Source of the DNA: Pempheris klunzingeri
Lineage: Eukaryota > Chordata > Actinopteri > Acropomatiformes > Pempheridae
DNA length: 64,000 nucleotides
Direction of reading: 5' to 3'
NCBI RefSeq assembly: GCF_042242105.1
Contig: NC_092021.1
Span: forward strand, 6,312,355-6,376,354
Part shown: positions 57,649 to 64,000 of the stretch, piece after piece
Position numbering within the stretch: the first letter of the stretch is position 1
Layout of the letters: each line of letters opens with the position of its first letter
Made by a program: the position numbers and the translations under genes
The notes under the pieces: generated by a model
The model's input: only the letters and a program-made list of their open reading frames with translations
Database searches by the model: none
Told to the model about the DNA's origin: nothing

Positions 57649-60600
57649 AGTGTTGGTCAAGTTACTTGGAAATAGTAATAAGTTACTGATTACTGATTAC
57701 TTCTCCAAGAAAGTAATCCAGTTACTTTACTGATTACTTACTTTTAAAAGTAATTAGGTACTTGAATTACTTTACTTAGTTACTTTTCAAAAACATGATG
57801 CACAACCTGAATACACTATAAAGCGATAGACCTTTCAGCCTAATTCTATTCTTTCTGCATATTCCATTATATAAAATTGAATCAAATGAAACTATCTTTT
57901 TTAAAACTTGTTTTATTAGTTTCAGTCTTTTAACTTTATGCACATAAACGTATGCACATTGCATCAACCAAAAATTAAATGAAATGCAACAGTCTCTCAT
58001 TAATAAAATAATATATTTTAATAAAATAAAGCAAGTGTTTTTTTCTGTTAAGCTATATTTCTGCATATTCCAGCATATAAAATAAAAATCTTTTTTGTGT
58101 GTACACTCGAATAAGTGTAAAAAAAATATATAGCAATAAAATAAATAAAAGCAAAGTCTCTCCTGACTGTATTCCAAATGATTAACATTTACATCTTTTA
58201 AGAGTTGGTAAAGTGCAGAGAAGAGTAATAATGAGTTTACCAAAACAGAAAATGCTGCCACATGCCACAGTTGGGCTGTTAGTCCAGTCTCATTTTATGG
58301 CTACCCTGACAAGGCCCTATGTTTTCTTTTGGAGTGAAACAGTGGTTATATCGCATCAGCAGAAGCTTCTCAAACCACCAATCCACCTAAACTGAACAGC
58401 CGTTCCACTGGTGCACTGGATGGAGGTGGAGTGCTGTATTTCATGTACATCTTTTTGAGGTTTGGGAACTGATTCAGAATCTCAAGCTCATACCCTGACC
58501 TTAAATAGTCAGTTACTTCTTTTTCTGCTGAGAAGCTTTCTGTGGACTGGTTCTCAAAATCAAAAAAAGTCCATTTCAGCTGGGCAGGCTGCCAGTTGGG
58601 ACACATTAGCATTGTCAGCTACAGGAGCAGCTTTACGACACTCTGTTGTCAGAAGCTCCTTCACATGCTCTCTCCTACGCTCATCTCTCAGCCATCGAAG
58701 TTTGAACTTGGGACAAGTGGCTGCTGCAAGAAGTCCTTCTTGGCTATCCAGTACAGCATCAAAACGAATCTTGATGGCCTGTAAAATACAATATGATATA
58801 ACTAAGACTATATTTATTTCACTACATAATTGGCTATTTTAATTATTTTGTGGGCTTTACTGACCTAAACCATCTCATGTGCTATCAATACTGTATGAGA
58901 TTTAATTTTGGTTGAGGCTGTTTTGACTTCTATTTCAATCTTCTGTTGATGTTAAGATTAATTTTCATGATCAATTATGATCAGTATCCCTGATATTGAA
59001 CAGGGGATGAATAATTGATCTTTTATTATATTCCATCATTTTAAAAATTCTACTCACTTCTTAAAACAAACAAAATGTAACATCTGCCCACCATGAATGG
59101 TATAATAAATTCAACAAATCCACCCAAATCAATTATCAAATAATAATCTTACCTTTACAATGACATCTGGAAGGCTGGCTGTCATTCTAGAGAGGTCATC
59201 TTTCAGGGCAAGTGTCTTTGACATCAGGCTTGTGAGTGTTGGTAGTAAAGCCCCATAGGTGCACTCATCCCCTTGTAAGATGTCCAGTGCTACTGTCAGG
59301 GGCTTCATCACGGTGCAGTACTCTTGTAAGAATAGGTACTCCCTTTCATTAAGGCACTTGATTCCCAGTTTTACACACAGGGGATTCAGCTCATTCATTG
59401 GAATTGTGATGATTCTGGAAATGGCCTCGTACAGGGAATTCCACCTTGTGGATGTGGGTACCATTAGCTTCCTGCGGCTGACTTCCTCCACCTGTTCAGA
59501 GGCTGATGTTGATCGACTTGCTTTAGTCCAAAGAGCAGAGCATTTTGCAATACTACTCCTATATACAGCCTTGGTGTCTGCACTGGAATTTAGATGTTTG
59601 TCAACATCGCTTGTTGAAATCAGGTTAATTGTGTGTGATGCACACCTGTAGTGTGGAGGGAGGCTAAACTGTCCATCACCAGATGTGGTTGAAAGAGCTT
59701 CTATGACATCTGTAAAAGTCGGTTCCTGGTCATCACCTTCCTCTTCATTTTCAGATTCAGACTCTAAATTAGAAGGCTGACAAATTCTGAATGCTTTGGC
59801 AAAATTAGATGCATTATCCGTTACAGTGGCAACAACTTTGCCATGCAGTCCATATGATGAATGGATTTCTTCAATCTCTGCTCCAATTACATCAAAGGTG
59901 TGCCTGCCTCTAATTCTCTTACATGCTAGGGCGGCCTTGTTGCGCTGTAAAGTGGAATTAATCCAGTGAACTGTTACACCCATAAAACTTTTGTTATTCA
60001 CTGTCCAGACGTCAGCAGTGGTGGAAACAAAGTCTACATCTCTGAGTGCAGCCTTCAAATTAGCTTCCATTATGGCGTATTCTCTCTCAAGGTATCCTGC
60101 AAATGACTTTCTCTGCGGCAGCTTGACGCCGCTTTGGGTCAGTATTTTTTCTACAATGTGTCGGAACGATTCAGAGTCTCCAGTGGAAATGGGCAACATG
60201 TCCTCGACAATATAGCCAGCGACTAGCTTCTTCAGTTCAGCATCACTAAGTCCTGTCGCTCTCAAGTCTATTTTCACCTGTTTAGCAGGAGAGGGGCCCT
60301 CGAAGTTTCGCCCGGTGGAACTGGATGTGGTAGCCGCAGCGGGCATATCGGTGGGGGGAACCGGGGCTAGGTGCTTGGTTAAATTTGAGGTGGAATTTTT
60401 TGATGTGGATAAAAGTTTTCTTCCCACGCACAGTGTACAGCAGATGCTAATATTTTTGTAACCTTTTACCGAGTCAAACGCAAAGTAATGCCGGTACTTC
60501 CAACCATTAAACGCTGTATGTTCCTGCTCTCTCCCGCGCTCCATGTTGTCTCTTGTTCTTCACTTCACGTGTCTGTTGTTTACCTGTTTACCTGTTGTTT

Positions 60601-60678
60601 TGCAATTGTAATCCATTACTTTACTCGTTACTTGAAAAAAGTAATAAGATTACAGTAACACGTTACTGCCCATCAGTG
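57649..60678 (-). mobile_element. Full-length hAT DNA transposon, 3.03 kb
   Basis: The element begins CAGTGTTGGTCA and ends TGCCCATCAGTG. Read inward the ends are imperfect inverted repeats. The 8 bp ATCCCGAC occurs directly on both sides (57641-57648 and 60679-60686), the 8-bp duplication typical of hAT insertions. Subterminal DNA is packed with AGTTACT/GTTACTG motifs on both sides, as in other hAT elements. The transposase gene is on the minus strand. Confidence 0.93.
58370..60544 (-). pseudogene. hAT transposase with BED-type zinc finger, one intron, frameshifted
   Basis: Exon 1 (60544-59153, 464 codons) starts MERGREQEHTAF. Cys-Cys (CCTLC) and NLTKHL near residues 35-59 look like a BED zinc finger. 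TTADVW (Asp178) and TDNASNFAKAF (Asp243) are the expected catalytic Asp positions. CASH (301-304) and STRWNS (RW at 367-368) are also typical hAT motifs. A GT-AG intron spans 58779-59152. Exon 2 (from 58778) keeps frame through IRFDAVLD to about 58580, where a T run has one T too many and the frame shifts. The hATC dimerisation segment (LEILNQFPNLKKMYMKYS, SSAPVERLFSLGGLV) lies in the next frame and then hits a stop at 58370-58372. The last helix is lost. So this copy cannot make a complete transposase. Confidence 0.88.
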
Positions 60679-60686
60679 ATCCCGAC

Positions 60687-60914
60687 TGTTTGTTTGTATG
60701 ATCTTGTGACTTTCTGCCCTGTGCCTATTCTCTGACTTGTCTCTCTGCCTGACACCATTGTACCTCTGCCTGGTTGCCTGGATTTATGGTTTTGACTTCT
60801 GGAATGGACTGTACTTTTCTCTGCCCTTACCCTTCAGTAAAGTCACTGTGTTACCTAACTCCTGTCTCTGTCCAGTGAATCTGGGCTTGGGTCTTCTGAA
60901 CTGTGACAGTTTTA
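60687..60914 (+). other. Pyrimidine-rich repeat-like block next to hAT element
   Basis: Joined across the hAT insertion to 57601-57640, this reads as a CTGCCTG-rich block ending CTGTGACAG with a CAGTAAAG signal-like sequence. Such blocks occur at the ends of several fish retroelements. No family assigned. Confidence 0.3.
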
Positions 60915-63440
60915 CAGTGTGCAAGGGGAAGAAAACTGTATTATAGATATGCCCCAAGGAAAAACACAGACACAAAACACAAAGGAGGAAAGGAAGCCAG
61001 TAACATGAGTTTTATGTGCTTTTTCATCATATTAGACTGGTGCTCTTTTAATTATGCCCTCTTCTACAATGGCACAATGGTTGCAATTGGTCCAGCTCGA
61101 GAACTGGACGTACTATTTGTCTCGATAGACCAACTGTTAATAATCATATAAGGGTAGAGGATGGAGACAGCAATTCATCTGAATTTTCTTTTGCTAATTT
61201 TCTTGAAATGTTGATTAAAATGTGTGATATGTTTGGATGGAAACCTGGCAAGTACCTTGCTCAAGGACACTGACAAAACAAAACAGGCTACCCTACACTA
61301 ACCTACTTTTCACCTTTAAAAATGATATGCAGAGGCTATTTTTGAGGAATCTCACAGCAACTAGATGCCTTGTTTTCATTTTCTCTAACTGAATGTGGTG
61401 TTTGAAGATGACTGAATGAAACCACATAAAGGCTAAAACAGTGCAGAGAAATGAACCCCATATTCCCTCTGACCAATGTGAATTCCCGCAAAAACAGGAA
61501 ACGCTGTGTTCCATTAATCCATTAAAAGTTGCATCTCTTACATGAGTCTCTTTGGAGCTCTCACACCATTAAATCACTCAGTGTTCATACCACTCAGTCG
61601 AGTAGACTCTTAGGTCAGGGCTTGGAGAAATGATTTGAAGTTTAAAGTACTGTTTAAAGTTCTCTGAACAAAGGGAGGCGAACATTATGGAGCTCTATTC
61701 TTCAAGGGTGGGCAACAAAACAGCCTAGTTCTTTTGATGTGATCACAATGCATGACTCTATATTGTGTTTGAAGGATGTTACTTCTTATTTAGCAATAAC
61801 GTAGAGAAAAATGAAGGCACAAGGAGAACAGGTTTGAAAAAGGTTTTTAAAGGCAGTCTGATAGTATGTAGCTTGAAACATCATTGCCAAACATTAGGCT
61901 GGTATGAATGGGGTTCATTTTTATCTTCAGTTATGGTTATTTTTACCGTGAATGTACCTTAGAATTGTCAAAAAATGAGAAGTGAAAGAATGAAACTTAA
62001 AAAAATAAATAAATAAATCAGTGTTGGCCTCAAGATAAGAAATATATTGCTGGTGCTACCATCTCCTAACACATCACCTTTTCCTCACTCCAAATAGTAC
62101 TGCGAATAAAAAAAAGACCTTTCGCAGGTCATTACTTCTGAGCACATGTAAAACGTCTTCAGTATGGTATAAGCCTCTAAAGTATTCTTTGATCTATCCT
62201 TACTGAAGGTCCATTGATGGTAGATTAATCTGACTTCAATGATATACTGGATGAATCTGCGCATCATGATTTATGTTCAAAGTCAATGTCCAGTGCCAAC
62301 ACAGGAAGCTGCCTACCTGCACATGTGCTCCCGCTCTCCTCCTCAGCCTGGTAGTAATAAACCAGTCCATGTCCATTCATTCCCTGCCAGACGGTCTACT
62401 GTGCTTCTGTCTTAAGCCTCAGTTATGCACTCCGCATGGACGGTCGCACAGACATGAGCTGACGAGGAAACATTTGTCAAGTCAATTCAAGTCAAGAAGA
62501 GCTTAATTTCTGCCCAAAGGGCCAATTGGTGGTGCAGCAGTAAAGGCATGTTTACCAAGTCTTGTTGGATGGTTGAGCAGTGAAATGACTGAGGGTTCGA
62601 AGGAGCATTTGTATCTGTTGGCTTTCACTGGTGGCTATTTGAAATGGGAAGGCAAGGTCTGAAACGCCATGACAGACTTTTCTGTTGAGCACCTGTGATA
62701 CAACTACAGACCTTGATCATTTTTGTTAATGTGTTTTTTCAAGTTTAACATTGAGACTAGCACACCACGAGATAAAAGAAATAATAAAAATGTACTTTGT
62801 AAAACAAAGACATCAGGGACTTGTCAACACTGAACTCAGGCAGCTTCCTTAGAACAAAGAGGCACTTCAGACTTTTTCAAACTGCATTGTGGTGTTGCAA
62901 TCAAAGCTCAGCTGATTATTAGTTATTGTGCCCAAGAACTTGTACAACCCAACAATTTCTACAGCCTCACCTTTCATTTTAGTGTTGACAGGCTTGAGGT
63001 GGTCTTGACGAGGTCTAAAGTCAATACACAAAGGCTGCTTGACAACTTATATAAAAAATAATCTATGATAGGGTGTCTCAGGCTCACTATCACGATCATC
63101 TGCAAACTTCATGTGATGGACTCAACAGTTAACACCATGCAGTAATGCAGTTTGTTTGCAAATAATCACAACACATTTTTGGTTTAAGAGTTTATTTTCC
63201 TTGATTTACATTATGATATTAGTTTCCAATTTGAGTGCACACATTTTGGTTAACATTCATCATAAGGTTATCAAGTTAGTCTGAGTTAATATTACCTTCT
63301 CTTTGTTTCCTCACATGTGCCTGAGCTCTTGGAAAAGGGGGAGGTGGCAGTTAAGGTGCCCTTTTATGCTAGAACCAGGAACTGGACAGTCTCAACTCCC
63401 AGTGCTGGGCAGGGGTGCTCAGAGTTGTAGAAATCTACTA
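60915..63440. other. Intergenic, no gene recognised
   Basis: I see no coding exon or RNA gene. 60922-60953 repeats part of 55417-55449 almost exactly. The rest is AT-rich unique-looking sequence. Confidence 0.45.
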
Positions 63441-63443
63441 ACA

Positions 63444-63858
63444 TGTTGTATTATGTAGTTAGTGTTTCTTTGGGTTTTGGTTAGTTTAGGTATGTATGTA
63501 TATTGGTAATATGTGTTATGTATTTAGATGGCAGTTGGGTTTATTTTGGTGTTAATTGTACATTGGGATTCCCCCCCCCCCCCCCCCCGTTTGTCAATTG
63601 GCTAGCCTTGTCTGTATATATACCCCTTTTTCCAGTCTCTCGTCAGGTCAGGTTTGTTCATTTTGGATTTCTTTTGTCTTATGGGTTTGACCTCAGTTTC
63701 TTTAAAGGGCCCTTAGTTAAATATTTGGTTGTTACTTTTCTGGTTTAAGTATTTTAATCAGTTTGTAATATTGATTTTCCTTTTGTTTTGGCAAAATAAA
63801 GCCTTATTTGTTGGAAATTTACTCTTGTGTCCCTGCCTTTGCTGTTTGGTCCCTGACA
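63444..63858 (+). mobile_element. Possible solo LTR
   Basis: A 415-bp block from TGTTGTATTATG to CCCTGACA has the order of a retroviral-type LTR: TATATATACCCC at about 63617, then AATAAA at 63795-63800, then a T/G-rich end closing in CA. An 18-C run lies at 63571-63588. There is no second copy, internal coding or target duplication, so this is tentative. Confidence 0.35.
63571..63588. repeat. Poly(C) run
   Basis: Eighteen consecutive C. The exact length is prone to sequencing error. Confidence 0.9.
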
Positions 63859-64000
63859 CTTCACAACGTGATGGGCATCTCACTGCAGCAGTCATTGTAC
63901 AGGACAGGAGAGAGGGCACAGTCCGGGGGACAGCTGGTCGCTGTTGAGATTAGTTCATAGAAATGTCCATTCACTCTTGCTCTCTGAGATCTGTTGATGT

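Noticed and set aside
57776..58261. 161-codon minus-strand frame
   Set aside because: AT-rich subterminal region of the hAT element, beyond its transposase stop. No domain.

Overview
The window is vertebrate nuclear DNA, most likely from a percomorph-type teleost fish. It has compact intron-bearing genes with GT-AG splice sites and no operons. It also carries a typical fish mix of mobile elements: Tc1, hAT, TTAA-type MITEs, L2/CR1-like LINE 3' ends with a TTGA tail, and tRNA-like SINEs. Species cannot be fixed from the sequence alone.

The left 37 kb is gene-dense. From left to right it holds: (1) the 3' half of a glycerol kinase gene (+), coding exons from 357 to 4700 or 5812, with a long 3' UTR ending near 8.2 kb; (2) a complete ddx18 gene (-), 14 exons from 14364 down to 8597, 665 codons, tail-to-tail with the kinase gene and only about 100 bp between their poly(A) signals; (3) a three-exon gene (-), 17246 to 15819, for a 342-residue MADF-like protein that I cannot name; (4) a complete actr3 gene (+), 12 coding exons from 18227 to 35645, exactly 418 codons, in a CpG-rich promoter shared head-to-head with the MADF gene. 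I traced the exon joins of the kinase, ddx18, MADF and actr3 genes one by one, and the phases agree throughout.

The right 27 kb (about 36.75-64 kb) has no host gene I can support. It holds mobile DNA set in AT-rich intergenic sequence: a TTAA-flanked MITE (39.4-39.9 kb), two related LINE 3' ends (41.0-41.8 and 51.5-52.5 kb), an inverted-repeat foldback-like element (44.2-45.0 kb), a LINE-like tail (53.3-53.4 kb), a SINE-like fragment (57.4-57.6 kb), a full-length 3.03-kb hAT element with an exact 8-bp target duplication (57.65-60.68 kb), and an LTR-like block (63.4-63.9 kb). Intron 8 of actr3 holds a second transposon cluster: a TTAA MITE apparently inserted in a dead Tc1 element, followed by a Penelope-like GIY-YIG fragment.

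The genes do not form one pathway. Glycerol kinase is metabolic, DDX18 acts in ribosome assembly, ARP3 in actin branching, and the MADF protein is probably nuclear. The points I rate highest are the hAT element and its specific lesions, the nested MITE, the foldback element, a 44-bp unit present once in one LINE copy and three times in the other, a UG repeat in place of the pyrimidine tract before actr3 exon 6, and two alternative terminal exons of the kinase gene. I found no clear sign of a wholly new biological system.
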